A program made the position numbers and the translations under genes. Positions 1-9,198 of a DNA stretch of 64,000 nucleotides are shown here, one piece after another; the first letter of the stretch is position 1; each line of letters starts with the position of its first letter. The notes beneath the pieces were generated by a model. That model was not told where the DNA came from. It made no database searches and saw only the letters and a list, made by a program, of their open reading frames with translations. The DNA lies in NCBI RefSeq assembly GCF_039537985.1, contig NZ_BAABBN010000004.1, positions 992,001-1,056,000 of the forward strand. Reading direction: 5' to 3'. This stretch comes from Litoribacillus peritrichatus. Lineage in GTDB: Bacteria; Pseudomonadota; Gammaproteobacteria; Pseudomonadales; Litoribrevibacteraceae.

Positions 1-840
1 GTGTTTGAAATTCCGTCGGCGGGCCGACAAGCCAAAGGTCGTCCTTTGGTGAATCTGTTGCCTCTGGATGAAGATGAGAAGGTTTCAACTATTTTGCCGG
101 TCAAAGAATACGTTGAGGGCCATTTCGTATTCATGGCAACTCAGCAGGGTGTGGTGAAGAAAGTAGATTTGACCGCTTTTGCCCGACCTCGCAGTTCTGG
201 TTTGATTGCTGTTGAGCTTCAGGATGATGACCGTCTGATTGGTGCGGCTATTACCGATGGGCAGCAGAAAATTATGTTGTCTGCCAATACCGGCAAGATG
301 GCATGCTTTGACGAAAACGATGTTCGTGCGATGGGTCGTACCGCAAGAGGGGTTCGCGGTATTAAGCTGCCTGAAGGCGCACGCGTTATCTCGTTAATTA
401 TTCCAGATGAAGATGGTTATATTCTGACTGCCAGTGAGCATGGTTACGGCAAGCGTACACGTTGTACTGACTTCCCAACCTATAACCGTGGTAGCCAAGG
501 TGTTATTGGTATGCAAACCACCGATCGAAACGGTGAGGTTGTCGGAGCAACATTGATTCATGATAATGATGAAATGATGCTGATCAGTGATCAGGGCACT
601 TTGGTTCGAACCCGTATCGATGAAGTATCTGTATTGGGGCGTAACACTCAGGGCGTTCGATTAATCAATTTGTCTGGCGATGAAAAGCTGGTCAGTGTTG
701 AGCGTATTTCGGAACCTGAAGAAAAAGACGAAGAAATTCTGGATGAGTCGGCTGAAACGGTTGATTCAGAGTCAGAAGTGCCGTCAGCAGAGGCTTCTTC
801 TGGTGAACCAGATGATGCAGATGCTCCGGCAGAAGAGTAA
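1..840 (+). CDS. gyrA: DNA gyrase subunit A, C-terminal part (5' end outside window)
   Basis: This is the last 279 residues of GyrA, the subunit that cuts and rejoins DNA in gyrase. The gene enters the window already in frame, so its start and catalytic domain lie upstream. What remains is the C-terminal beta-pinwheel that wraps DNA, seen as repeated blade motifs such as GRPLVNLLPL, AMGRTARGVRGIKLP and VLGRNTQGVRLINL. The last 40 or so residues form a strongly acidic tail rich in Glu, Asp and Ser, a feature of many gammaproteobacterial GyrA proteins that tunes supercoiling. A clear hairpin terminator follows about 60 bases downstream, and serC comes next on the same strand, as in Pseudomonas. 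The assignment is secure. Confidence 0.97.
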   Translation: MFEIPSAGRQAKGRPLVNLLPLDEDEKVSTILPVKEYVEGHFVFMATQQGVVKKVDLTAFARPRSSGLIAVELQDDDRLIGAAITDGQQKIMLSANTGKMACFDENDVRAMGRTARGVRGIKLPEGARVISLIIPDEDGYILTASEHGYGKRTRCTDFPTYNRGSQGVIGMQTTDRNGEVVGATLIHDNDEMMLISDQGTLVRTRIDEVSVLGRNTQGVRLINLSGDEKLVSVERISEPEEKDEEILDESAETVDSESEVPSAEASSGEPDDADAPAEE

Positions 841-899
841 GTTTTGAATCTGAGCAAAGCAGTAATCGCGCAGCTTGGTAATTAAACTGATGTAATACG

Positions 900-935
900 A
901 ACACTGCCCTCATTTGAGGGCAGTGTTTTATAAAT
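900..935 (+). terminator. Rho-independent terminator after gyrA
   Basis: Two 12-base arms (ACACTGCCCTCA and its complement) are separated by only two bases, with a T/A-rich tract after the right arm. It lies between gyrA and serC and should separate the two transcripts. Confidence 0.85.
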
Positions 936-970
936 TTTTTGAAAACCCTGAAAATCAAAACGGAAAGTAG

Positions 971-2050
971 ATGGCTAGAGCATATAACTTTTGTGCGGGA
1001 CCGGCAGCATTGCCGGATGAAGTTCTTTTTCAAGCGCAGGAAGAAATCGCGGATTGGCATGGTGTCGGCACTTCTGTGATGGAGATGAGTCACCGAAGTA
1101 AAGAGTTTGTTTCGATTGCAGAAGAAGCGACTCAGGACTTCCGGGATTTACTGTCGATCGGTGATGATTATGAAGTTTTGTTTCTTCAGGGTGGGGCCAG
1201 CTCTCAGTTCTCCATGATTCCATTGAATTTACTTGGCGATAACCCGGTTGCTGATTACGTGAATACAGGGCAGTGGTCTAAGAAAGCCATTGCTGAAGCA
1301 AAGCGCTATTGTGATGTTAATGTGGTGGCAACCAGCGAGAGTCAAAACTTTTCAACCGTTCCTGCCTTTGAAGATTGGGCGCTTTCTGATAATCCGGCGT
1401 ACCTGCATTACACTCCGAATGAAACCATTGGTGGCGTTGAGTTTGACTATATACCTGAAGTGAAGGCGCCTTTGGTTGCGGATTACTCATCCAGTATTCT
1501 TTCTGAGTCTTTGGATGTCAGTAAGTTTGGGTTAATTTATGCGGGCGCTCAGAAAAACATCGGCCCGGCTGGCCTGACGATTGTGATTGTTCGTAAGGAT
1601 TTATTAGGTAAAGCCAAAGACTTTACGCCCGCGATGTTTAATTACGAAACCCATGCTAAATCAGGGTCTATGAATAACACACCACCGACTTACTCTTGGT
1701 ATCTTGCCGGGCTTGTATTCAAGTGGTTGAAGCGCCAAGGTGGTGTATCTGCAATGGCTGAGTTAAATAAGCGAAAAGCAGAAAAACTGTACGGCTTTAT
1801 TGATAACAGTGCGTTTTACGCGAACCCGGTTGAGCCGAGATATCGCTCCCGTATGAATGTGCCGTTCACGTTAGCGGACGACCAGTTGGATTCAGTATTC
1901 CTAAAGAAAGCTGATGAGGCAAAATTGCTGAATTTGGCGGGACATCGCTCGGTCGGTGGTATGCGTGCCAGCATCTATAATGCGGTTTCAGAGAATGCGG
2001 TTGATGCATTGATAGCATTCATGGCGGACTTTGAAAAAGCGCATGGTTAA
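971..2050 (+). CDS. serC: Phosphoserine aminotransferase
   Basis: SerC converts 3-phosphohydroxypyruvate to phosphoserine with glutamate as amino donor (serine biosynthesis), and also acts in pyridoxal phosphate synthesis. It is a cytoplasmic class V PLP enzyme. The 359-residue product has the usual family length and opens with the typical YNFCAGPAALP. The PLP lysine is in GAQKNIGPAG (Lys195), and HRSKEF and FLQGGASSQF near the N-terminus are substrate/cofactor segments. The ATG has GGAAAG just upstream. It is the first gene after the gyrA terminator and leads a run of same-strand genes (pheA, hisC, tyrA-aroA, cmk, rpsA), the order known from Pseudomonas, suggesting a supraoperon. Confidence 0.97.
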   Translation: MARAYNFCAGPAALPDEVLFQAQEEIADWHGVGTSVMEMSHRSKEFVSIAEEATQDFRDLLSIGDDYEVLFLQGGASSQFSMIPLNLLGDNPVADYVNTGQWSKKAIAEAKRYCDVNVVATSESQNFSTVPAFEDWALSDNPAYLHYTPNETIGGVEFDYIPEVKAPLVADYSSSILSESLDVSKFGLIYAGAQKNIGPAGLTIVIVRKDLLGKAKDFTPAMFNYETHAKSGSMNNTPPTYSWYLAGLVFKWLKRQGGVSAMAELNKRKAEKLYGFIDNSAFYANPVEPRYRSRMNVPFTLADDQLDSVFLKKADEAKLLNLAGHRSVGGMRASIYNAVSENAVDALIAFMADFEKAHG

Positions 2051-2110
2051 GGTTGATTTCTGGAATCATCCAAAAGTTAACTCCATCCAATAACGAACAA
2101 GGTAATGACA

Positions 2111-3202
2111 GTGTCTACAGAAAAAGAATTGCTGAACTTGCGTGATGAGATCGACTCACTTGATCAGCAGATTTTAAAGCTAATCAGTCAGCGAGCTACA
2201 TGCGCTCAGCGTGTGGCTGATGTGAAAATGGCAGCGGGCGCTGACAATACTCAATTTTACCGTCCTGAGCGTGAGGCTCAGGTGCTCCGTAAAATTATGG
2301 ATTTAAACCCCGGGCCGCTGGATGGTGAAGAAATGGCGCGCCTGTTTAGAGAAATAATGTCGGCTTGTCTTGCGCTTGAAAATCCGGTGCGGGTGGCATT
2401 TTTGGGCCCTGAAGGGACATTCACTCAAGAGGCAGCTCTGAAGCACTTTGGACATTCTGCGGTAACGGTTCCTATGTCGGCCATTGATGAAGTGTTCAGA
2501 GAAGTTGAGTCTGGTGCAGTAGCTTATGGCGTTGTACCTGTTGAGAACTCGACGGAAGGTGTGATTAATCATACGCTGGATAACTTCATGGACAGTAACA
2601 TCCATATCTGTGGTGAAGTGGTGCTTCGAATTCATCATCATTTACTGGTCAGTGATGTTACTCGTAAAGATAAGATTTCTCGGATTTACTCCCATGCTCA
2701 GTCATTGGCTCAGTGCCGTAAGTGGTTAGATGCGCATTATCCAAATGCCGAGCGTGTGGCAGTTAGCAGCAATGCTGAAGCGGCCAAATTTGTGCGTGGT
2801 GAGTGGAATGCAGCGGCTATCGCAGGTGAAACTGCCGCAGATATGTACGAATTGTCGAAATTGTCTGAAAAGATTGAAGATCAACCGGATAATTCAACTC
2901 GATTCCTGATTATCGGAAGTCACCCCATTCCGGCAAGTGGTGATGATAAAACGTCCATTCTTGTATCAATGAGAAACCAGCCGGGTGCGCTGCATGATTT
3001 GCTTGAGCCGTTTCATCGTTTAGGAATTGATTTGACGCGTGTAGAAACAAGGCCTTCCAAGTCAGGCGCATGGAACTACGTGTTCTTTATTGATTTCAAG
3101 GGGCACAGTGATAGCGACATGGCTAAAGAAGCCTTGTCTGATGTGGCTGAGCGTGCCGCAGACTTGAAAATTCTTGGGTCATACCCGTGCGGTGTTCTTT
3201 AG
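2111..3202 (+). CDS. pheA: Bifunctional chorismate mutase/prephenate dehydratase (P-protein)
   Basis: PheA turns chorismate into prephenate and then phenylpyruvate, the committed route to phenylalanine. Three domains are visible: an AroQ-type chorismate mutase (about residues 1-90), the dehydratase (about 95-275, starting VAFLGPEGTFT and ending with the NSTRF motif), and a C-terminal ACT domain with GALHDLL and ETRPS, the site for phenylalanine feedback inhibition. I place the start at the GTG at 2111 because the AAGG at 2099-2102 is correctly spaced for it; the ATG at 2105 sits only two bases after that motif. The product is then 363 residues. It is followed by hisC after about 30 bases. Confidence 0.96.
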   Translation: MSTEKELLNLRDEIDSLDQQILKLISQRATCAQRVADVKMAAGADNTQFYRPEREAQVLRKIMDLNPGPLDGEEMARLFREIMSACLALENPVRVAFLGPEGTFTQEAALKHFGHSAVTVPMSAIDEVFREVESGAVAYGVVPVENSTEGVINHTLDNFMDSNIHICGEVVLRIHHHLLVSDVTRKDKISRIYSHAQSLAQCRKWLDAHYPNAERVAVSSNAEAAKFVRGEWNAAAIAGETAADMYELSKLSEKIEDQPDNSTRFLIIGSHPIPASGDDKTSILVSMRNQPGALHDLLEPFHRLGIDLTRVETRPSKSGAWNYVFFIDFKGHSDSDMAKEALSDVAERAADLKILGSYPCGVL

Positions 3203-3232
3203 GAATTATTGTTAGGGGATAGGAGCGTCTTA

Positions 3233-4348
3233 ATGGACAACGGATTAAAAATGTTACTTGATGGCGCAGTTGAAGGGGTGGCGAAGCTGCATCCTTATAT
3301 TCCTGGTAAGCCAGTGGATGAGCTTGCCAGAGACTTGAATCTCAACGTTGACAATATTGTTAAGTTGGCAAGTAATGAAAATCCACTTGGGCCAAGCCAA
3401 AAGGTATTGGATGCAATACAGGCGCAGTTAAGTGACGTAACTCGTTATCCGGACGGCAATGGTTTTGAGCTAAAGTCGGCATTAAGTGCGCGTTACGGCG
3501 TTGATTCGGGCCAAATCACGTTGGGTAATGGATCTAATGATGTATTGGATTTAATTGCCCGTGCATTTCTAAAGCCGGGCAAGAACGCAGTTTTCTCTCA
3601 ATTTGCTTTTGCTGTTTATCCGATCTCAACCCAGGCGGTTGGTGCGGAAATGAATATTGTTCCGGCTAAAAACTTTGCGCATGACTTACCGGCAATGGCA
3701 GCGGCCATTAATGATCAGACTCAAGTGGTGTTTTTGGCTAACCCAAATAACCCAACGGGTACGGTCTTTTCGCGCACTGAATTTGAAGCTTTTATGGCCA
3801 AGGTGCCGGATCGAGTGTTGGTGGTTCTGGATGAAGCGTACAGTGAGTACGTTGAGAACCCGGATTACCCGGATGGGCTTGGTTATTTGCCGAGTTATGC
3901 AAATCTGATTGTGACAAGGACTTTTTCCAAGGCGTTTGGCTTGGCTTCTTTGCGCGTTGGGTTTGCGGTGAGTCACCCTCAGGTCGCTGATTTATTAAAT
4001 CGGGTTCGCCAGCCTTTTAATGTGGATTCGTTTGCGCTGGCCGCTGCAGTAGCGGCATTGGCGGATGTCGAATACCTCGAAAAGAGCAAAGCATTGAATG
4101 ATCAGGGGATGGCGCAACTTGAAGAGGCATTTAAAGCCCTGGCTCTTAGTTACATACCAAGTGCAGGCAACTTTATTTCTGTGGACTTTGGTCGTGATGC
4201 AGCTCCGATTAATCAGGCTCTTCTAGAAAAAGGCGTCATTGTTCGCCCGGTTGCTAATTATGGTATGCCTACGTTTCTGCGTATCAGTATTGGTACGAAG
4301 CAGGAAAATCAGACGTTTATTGATGCATTGAAAGAGATACTGGCCTGA
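3233..4348 (+). CDS. hisC: Histidinol-phosphate/aromatic aminotransferase (HisC-like)
   Basis: This is a class I/II PLP aminotransferase of the HisC group. Family landmarks are SNENPLGPS, NPNNPTGT, DEAYSEY and the PLP lysine in TRTFSKAFGL. It acts either on histidinol phosphate or on aromatic 2-oxo acids. Its place between pheA and tyrA-aroA, as with Pseudomonas hisC2, suggests that it transaminates phenylpyruvate or hydroxyphenylpyruvate; that substrate choice is inference from context. The start is set at the ATG at 3233, which has an AGGAG seven bases upstream; an upstream TTG at 3209 has no such signal. The product has 371 residues. The stop TGA overlaps the next ATG by one base, so translation is probably coupled. 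Confidence 0.92.
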   Translation: MDNGLKMLLDGAVEGVAKLHPYIPGKPVDELARDLNLNVDNIVKLASNENPLGPSQKVLDAIQAQLSDVTRYPDGNGFELKSALSARYGVDSGQITLGNGSNDVLDLIARAFLKPGKNAVFSQFAFAVYPISTQAVGAEMNIVPAKNFAHDLPAMAAAINDQTQVVFLANPNNPTGTVFSRTEFEAFMAKVPDRVLVVLDEAYSEYVENPDYPDGLGYLPSYANLIVTRTFSKAFGLASLRVGFAVSHPQVADLLNRVRQPFNVDSFALAAAVAALADVEYLEKSKALNDQGMAQLEEAFKALALSYIPSAGNFISVDFGRDAAPINQALLEKGVIVRPVANYGMPTFLRISIGTKQENQTFIDALKEILA

Positions 4349-6582
4349 TGACTACTGATAAAGTAATACAGGCGCTTCCGGTTAAAAATGTATTTGTAAT
4401 TGGCTTGGGATTGATTGGTGGCTCATTTGCCCGGGCCATTAAAAAAGCCGATCCGTCACTGCACATCATAGGCTATGATCGGAATCAGTCAGAAATGGAA
4501 GCCGCCTTACGGTTAGGTGTTATTGATGAGGTGGCTTCTGATTTGGTGTATGGGGCTGAAAAAGCACATCTGATTATGCTGTCAGTGCCTGTGAAGGCGA
4601 TGAATAAGGTCTTGCGTGAGGTTCGTGATCATATCTCGGATCAAACCATCATTACTGATGTGGGTAGTGTTAAAGGTGCGGTTATTGATGCGGTTGCGGA
4701 TGCATTTGGCTTCTTACCGCGTTGCTTTGTTCCGGGCCACCCAATTGCCGGATCAGAAAAGAGCGGCGTTGAAGCGTCAAATGGCGATCTTTTTGTAAAA
4801 CATAAGGTAATTATCACGCCGCCGTCGGGTGTTTCATCAAAGGCAGTTAACTCTGTTCGCAATTTGTGGTCAAAGACAGGAGCAGATGTTTTAGCTATGT
4901 CGCCCAGACGACATGATGAGGTTTTAGCATCCACCAGTCATTTACCTCACCTGTTGGCTTTTTCTTTGGTTGATACGATGGCGCGTGAAGATCAAAGTCT
5001 GGATATTTTTCGATACGCCGCTGGTGGATTTCGGGATTTCACCCGAATAGCTGCAAGTGATCCGACCATGTGGCATGACATTTTTCTTACCAATACCAAC
5101 GCTTTGATGGGGTCTTTAGATCACTTCGAAGCGGGCGTGAAGCGTGTAAGAGAAGCAATTCTGAATCAGGACAGTCGTGAAATGCTTGGTATTTTTACCC
5201 GAGCTAAAGCGGCCAGAGAACATTTTAATCGTATATTGGACGGAACTCCGTACTTAAAGCCTATGAGTAGTAAAAACATTGAATTTCATGTGAAACCAGG
5301 CGGCTCTGTGAATGGGTCTATTCGTGTACCTGGCGATAAATCCGTTTCTCATCGCTCAATCATGCTGGGTGCTTTATCTAAGGGGATTACTGAGGTCAGT
5401 GGTTTTCTGGAAGGTGAAGATGCTTTAGCAACATTGCAAGCCTTCAGGGATATGGGGGTTGTAATTGAAGGGCCGTATGACGGTGAAGTGAAAATTTACG
5501 GTGTGGGTCTGCACGGCTTGCAGGCGCCTCCAGGGCCTATTTATGTGGGTAACTCTGGAACATCCATGCGCTTATTGTGTGGCTTGCTGGCAGGTCAGGA
5601 GTTTGATGTTACGTTAACGGGTGATGACTCGTTAAGTAAACGCCCTATGGAGCGTGTTGCTAAGCCTCTACGGGAAATGGGTGCGGTAATTGAAACAGGC
5701 GAAGGTGGCCGACCTCCGGTTAAGATTAAAGGCGGTCAGAAGCTGAAAGGCATCCATTATGATTTACCAATGGCGAGTGCGCAGGTGAAGTCGTGTGTAC
5801 TATTGGCGGGTTTGTATGCAGACGGCGAAACCAGTACTACCGAGCCTGCGCCAACACGTGATCATACTGAGCGTATGTTAAACGGCTTTGGTTATCCGGT
5901 TGAGCAGAATGGGGCAACGGCTTCTTTGAAAGCTGGTGGTTCTTTGACGGCCGCAAAAATTGATGTCCCTTCGGACATTTCTTCTGCTGCTTTCTTTATG
6001 GTTGCGGCCAGTATAGCGCCGGACTCGGATTTAACGATTCAGCATGTTGGTATGAACCCAACCCGTGTTGGTGTGATCAACATTCTCAGAGCAATGGGCG
6101 CAAATATTGAACTTTCCAATGAGAAAGAAGTGGGTGGCGAGCCTGTTGCTGATGTGCGAGTTCGTTCTGCTCAGTTGAAGGGTATTCATATTCCGGAAGA
6201 TCAGGTTCCATTGGCGATTGATGAGTTTCCTGCATTGTTCATTGCTGCTGCATGCGCTGAGGGAGAGACTGTGCTGACTGGTGCTGAAGAATTGCGAGTA
6301 AAGGAAAGTGATCGCATTCAGGTGATGGCAGATGGTTTGATTGAGCTTGGTATTGATGCTAAGCCAACGCCGGATGGCATGATCATCAAAGGTGGTGAGA
6401 TGGGGTCAGCAACTGTTCACAGTCACGGTGATCACCGGATTGCTATGTCGTTTGCAGTTGCAGGTTTGCGTGCTAAAGGGCAGATTGTGATTAAAGATGC
6501 GGTACATGTTGCGACTTCTTTTCCGGGGTTTGTGGAGCTGTCTTCTGGTGTGGGAATGAACATCGAGTCACAAGAAGTGTAA
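4348..6582 (+). CDS. tyrA-aroA: Prephenate dehydrogenase-EPSP synthase fusion (TyrA-AroA)
   Basis: One 744-residue polypeptide carries two enzymes of aromatic biosynthesis. Residues 1 to about 300 form a TyrA-type prephenate/arogenate dehydrogenase with a Rossmann motif GLGLIGG (19-25) and the catalytic-histidine segment HPIAGSE (131-137). From about residue 312 an EPSP synthase follows, with GDKSVSHR (329-336), GNSGTS (401-406), SAQVK (477-481), RDHTE (504-508) and NPTR (570-573). These four-part signatures are those described for class II EPSP synthases. The fusion is well known in Pseudomonas and relatives. The ATG overlaps the hisC stop by one base. A hairpin terminator lies directly after the stop, before cmk. 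Confidence 0.95.
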   Translation: MTTDKVIQALPVKNVFVIGLGLIGGSFARAIKKADPSLHIIGYDRNQSEMEAALRLGVIDEVASDLVYGAEKAHLIMLSVPVKAMNKVLREVRDHISDQTIITDVGSVKGAVIDAVADAFGFLPRCFVPGHPIAGSEKSGVEASNGDLFVKHKVIITPPSGVSSKAVNSVRNLWSKTGADVLAMSPRRHDEVLASTSHLPHLLAFSLVDTMAREDQSLDIFRYAAGGFRDFTRIAASDPTMWHDIFLTNTNALMGSLDHFEAGVKRVREAILNQDSREMLGIFTRAKAAREHFNRILDGTPYLKPMSSKNIEFHVKPGGSVNGSIRVPGDKSVSHRSIMLGALSKGITEVSGFLEGEDALATLQAFRDMGVVIEGPYDGEVKIYGVGLHGLQAPPGPIYVGNSGTSMRLLCGLLAGQEFDVTLTGDDSLSKRPMERVAKPLREMGAVIETGEGGRPPVKIKGGQKLKGIHYDLPMASAQVKSCVLLAGLYADGETSTTEPAPTRDHTERMLNGFGYPVEQNGATASLKAGGSLTAAKIDVPSDISSAAFFMVAASIAPDSDLTIQHVGMNPTRVGVINILRAMGANIELSNEKEVGGEPVADVRVRSAQLKGIHIPEDQVPLAIDEFPALFIAAACAEGETVLTGAEELRVKESDRIQVMADGLIELGIDAKPTPDGMIIKGGEMGSATVHSHGDHRIAMSFAVAGLRAKGQIVIKDAVHVATSFPGFVELSSGVGMNIESQEV

Positions 6583-6593
6583 TTATTTATAAT

Positions 6594-6623
6594 AAAAAAG
6601 GCCTCTTTTAAGAGGTCTTTTTT
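6594..6623 (+). terminator. Hairpin terminator between tyrA-aroA and cmk
   Basis: An A-run and GGCCTCTT are followed after two bases by AAGAGGTC and six T residues. The A-run and T-run are symmetric, so it could work in both directions. It may only attenuate, because cmk starts 22 bases later on the same strand. Confidence 0.8.
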
Positions 6624-6644
6624 GTAATTAAAGCAGAGATAAAT

Positions 6645-7322
6645 ATGCAGAAAGTTATAACAATCGATGGCCCGAGCGGAAGTGGAAAAGGGACTGTCGC
6701 AAAAATTCTGTCTCAGAAATTAGGCTGGAATTTATTGGACAGTGGCGCCTTGTATCGTTTGGTGGCATTTGGTGCGCTCAAGCATGGAATAGCGTTGGAT
6801 GATGAGCCGGCTTTATCCGAGTTTGCGCTTAAGCTTGATGTAAAGTTTGTTTTGCAAGAAGGCAGTGAGTTATTGATTCCGGTATTCGAAGGTGAAGATG
6901 TTGCTAAGCAAATTCGAACTGAAGAGTGTGGCGCTGCGGCTTCAAAAGTCGCGGCTTTAAATCCTGTGAGGGATGCTTTATTGGATCGACAGCGAGCATT
7001 TGCCACAGATGCAGGCTTAATTGCTGACGGTCGTGATATGGGGACGGTTGTTTTCCCTGATGCGCCAGTGAAGATATATTTGAACGCCAGTGCGGAAGAA
7101 CGGGCAGAACGGCGCTATAATCAGTTGAAGTTAAGTGGTGAATCTGTTAGTATTGCCGCCATTTTAAACGAGATCAGAACGCGTGACGAGCGGGATATGA
7201 ACCGCGAAGTGGCGCCATTAAAGCCAGCAGACGATGCGATTGAGATAGACAGTACCAGCCTGACCATTGATCAGGTTGTTGCTCGAATTTCTGAGGCGCT
7301 TTCCAACGTAGGCTTGATCTGA
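6645..7322 (+). CDS. cmk: Cytidylate kinase
   Basis: Cmk phosphorylates CMP and dCMP to their diphosphates in the cytoplasm. The 225-residue protein has the normal length for the bacterial family. It starts with the P-loop GPSGSGKGTVA (residues 9-19), then LDSGALYR for the nucleoside monophosphate, and DGRDMGTVVFPDA, a family signature for CMP binding. RYNQL and RDERDMNR are lid/substrate segments. The ATG at 6645 has a GCAGAGA signal. cmk immediately precedes rpsA, the widespread gammaproteobacterial arrangement. The hairpin upstream implies either partial read-through from aroA or a promoter of its own. Confidence 0.97.
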   Translation: MQKVITIDGPSGSGKGTVAKILSQKLGWNLLDSGALYRLVAFGALKHGIALDDEPALSEFALKLDVKFVLQEGSELLIPVFEGEDVAKQIRTEECGAAASKVAALNPVRDALLDRQRAFATDAGLIADGRDMGTVVFPDAPVKIYLNASAEERAERRYNQLKLSGESVSIAAILNEIRTRDERDMNREVAPLKPADDAIEIDSTSLTIDQVVARISEALSNVGLI

Positions 7323-7459
7323 ATCCCTGCTTTTTTTCATAAAGTCCAGTCAGGATTAAAAGTAGGATTATCATAAGCAGACCCATGTGGACTGGTGCAT
7401 GGTGAGTGGTAAGTCTGGTTTACGCTGGTCTTCACCACATACATATATTAGGTATAGAA
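7323..7459 (+). promoter_or_regulatory. rpsA leader with possible hairpins (candidate S1 autoregulatory region)
   Basis: The 137 bases between the cmk stop and the rpsA ATG contain two pairable sets: CCAGTC (7346-7351) with GACTGG (7390-7395), and TGGTGA (7400-7405) with TCACCA (7432-7437). GGA triplets occur in the first loop. In E. coli, the rpsA leader folds into hairpins that S1 itself binds to control its synthesis; this leader may act alike. That is inference from pairing only. Confidence 0.4.
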
Positions 7460-9136
7460 ATGAGCGAAAGCTTTGCAGAACTATTTGAAGAAAGCCTTAA
7501 ATCCGTAGACATGAAGCCTGGTTCAATCGTAACCGGCCTTATCGTTGACATCTCTAATGACTGGGTAACTGTTCACGCAGGTCTTAAGTCTGAAGGTGTT
7601 ATCCCTCGTTCTCAATTTTTAAGCGACAACGGTGAATTTGAACTAAACGTCGGTGACGAAGTTCAGGTTGCACTAGAAGCTGTTGAAGACGGTTGGGGCG
7701 AAACTCGTTTATCTCGTGAAAAAGCTAAGCGTGCTGAGTCTTGGATTGAGCTTGAAGGCGCATACGAAGCTGGTGAAGTTGTTAAAGGTATCATTAACGG
7801 TAAGGTTAAAGGTGGCTTTACAGTTGACGTTAACAGCATCCGTGCATTCTTGCCTGGCTCATTGGTTGATGTTCGTCCGGTTCGCGATACTGCGCACCTG
7901 GAAGGCAAAGAGCTTGATTTCAAAGTTATCAAGTTGGATCAGAAGCGCAACAACGTTGTTGTTTCTCGTCGTGCTGTTCTTGAAGCTGAAAACAGTGCAG
8001 AGCGTGAAGCTCTATTGGCTGAGCTTGCAGAAGGTTCTGAAATCAAAGGTATCGTTAAGAACCTTACTGATTACGGTGCGTTCGTTGATCTTGGCGGTGT
8101 TGACGGTCTTCTACATATCACAGATATGGCTTGGAAGCGCATCAAGCACCCAAGTGAAATCGTAAACGTTGGTGATGAAATTAACGTTAAAGTTCTTAAG
8201 TTCGATCGTGAGCGTAACCGCGTATCACTAGGTCTTAAGCAGCTAGGTGAAGATCCATGGCAGGCGATCACTGATCGTTACCCAGAGGGCGCTAAAGTTA
8301 CTGCACGTGTTACTAACCTTACTGACTACGGTTGTTTCGCAGAGCTTGAAGAAGGCGTTGAAGGTCTTGTACACGTATCTGAAATGGATTGGACTAACAA
8401 AAACATCCACCCATCTAAGGTTGTACAGCTAGGTGACGAAGTTGGCGTTATGATTCTTGACATCGATGAAGAGCGTCGTCGTATCTCTCTAGGTATCAAG
8501 CAGTGTAACACTAACCCTTGGGAAGACTTCTCAGGCAACTTCAACAAAGGCGATAAAGTTACTGGTAAGATCAAGTCTATCACTGACTTCGGTATCTTTA
8601 TTGGTCTGGAAGGCGGCATCGACGGTCTAGTTCACTTGTCTGATATCAGCTGGAACGAAACTGGTGAAGAAGCTGTACGTGAGTACAAGAAGGGTGACGA
8701 AATCAACACTGTTATCCTATCTATCGATCCAGAGCGCGAGCGTATCTCTCTAGGTGTTAAGCAGCTAGAAAGTGATCCGTTCCTTGAGTTTGCTGCTGAG
8801 AACGACAAAGGCACTATCGTAACTGGTACTGTTAAAGAAGTTGACGCGAAAGGCGCAGTTGTAGAACTAGCTGAAAACGTTGAAGCGACTTTGAAAGCAT
8901 CTGAAATCAGTGCTGAGCGTGTTGAAGACGCACGTAACGTTCTTAACGAAGGTGATTCGGTAGAAGCTAAGATCGTAGCTGTTGACCGTAAGAACCGCAC
9001 AATTAGCTTGTCTGTTAAGTCGAAAGACTCTGACGAGACTAAGACTGCACTTAAGAAAGTTCGTGAGCAAGAGCAAGAAACTGCAGGTCCTACCACTATT
9101 GGTGACCTTATCAAGCAGCAGCTTGCTGACCAGTAA
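7460..9136 (+). CDS. rpsA: 30S ribosomal protein S1
   Basis: S1 binds mRNA on the small ribosomal subunit and helps start translation of structured or weakly led messages. The 558-residue product, close to the 557 of E. coli, contains six S1 (OB-fold) repeats at roughly 21-87, 105-171, 192-260, 277-347, 364-434 and 451-520. Repeats 3 to 6 show the classic GxVxxxTDYGxFVxLxxGVxGLxHxS pattern. The start is the ATG at 7460 (MSESFAELFEES), matching the family; a GTG at 7406 is in frame but would add an unconserved tail. Codon use is visibly optimised (GGT, CGT, GTT, ACT), as expected for an abundant protein. A strong terminator follows. The usual downstream gene ihfB is absent. Confidence 0.98.
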   Translation: MSESFAELFEESLKSVDMKPGSIVTGLIVDISNDWVTVHAGLKSEGVIPRSQFLSDNGEFELNVGDEVQVALEAVEDGWGETRLSREKAKRAESWIELEGAYEAGEVVKGIINGKVKGGFTVDVNSIRAFLPGSLVDVRPVRDTAHLEGKELDFKVIKLDQKRNNVVVSRRAVLEAENSAEREALLAELAEGSEIKGIVKNLTDYGAFVDLGGVDGLLHITDMAWKRIKHPSEIVNVGDEINVKVLKFDRERNRVSLGLKQLGEDPWQAITDRYPEGAKVTARVTNLTDYGCFAELEEGVEGLVHVSEMDWTNKNIHPSKVVQLGDEVGVMILDIDEERRRISLGIKQCNTNPWEDFSGNFNKGDKVTGKIKSITDFGIFIGLEGGIDGLVHLSDISWNETGEEAVREYKKGDEINTVILSIDPERERISLGVKQLESDPFLEFAAENDKGTIVTGTVKEVDAKGAVVELAENVEATLKASEISAERVEDARNVLNEGDSVEAKIVAVDRKNRTISLSVKSKDSDETKTALKKVREQEQETAGPTTIGDLIKQQLADQ

Positions 9137-9171
9137 TTATTACGAGTTAATTTGTAATAGTTATTTGTCCG

Positions 9172-9198
9172 AAAAACCCGCGCTTTGCGCGGGTTTTT
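9172..9198 (+). terminator. Rho-independent terminator after rpsA
   Basis: A GC-rich stem (ACCCGCGC pairing with GCGCGGGT, three-base loop) is flanked by A5 on the left and T7 on the right. It is a textbook intrinsic terminator and closes the rpsA transcript. Confidence 0.93.

Noticed and set aside
7663..9114. Long open frames on the opposite strand and in a second frame within rpsA
   Set aside because: They are by-products of the strong codon bias of rpsA; no start signals and no recognisable protein features.
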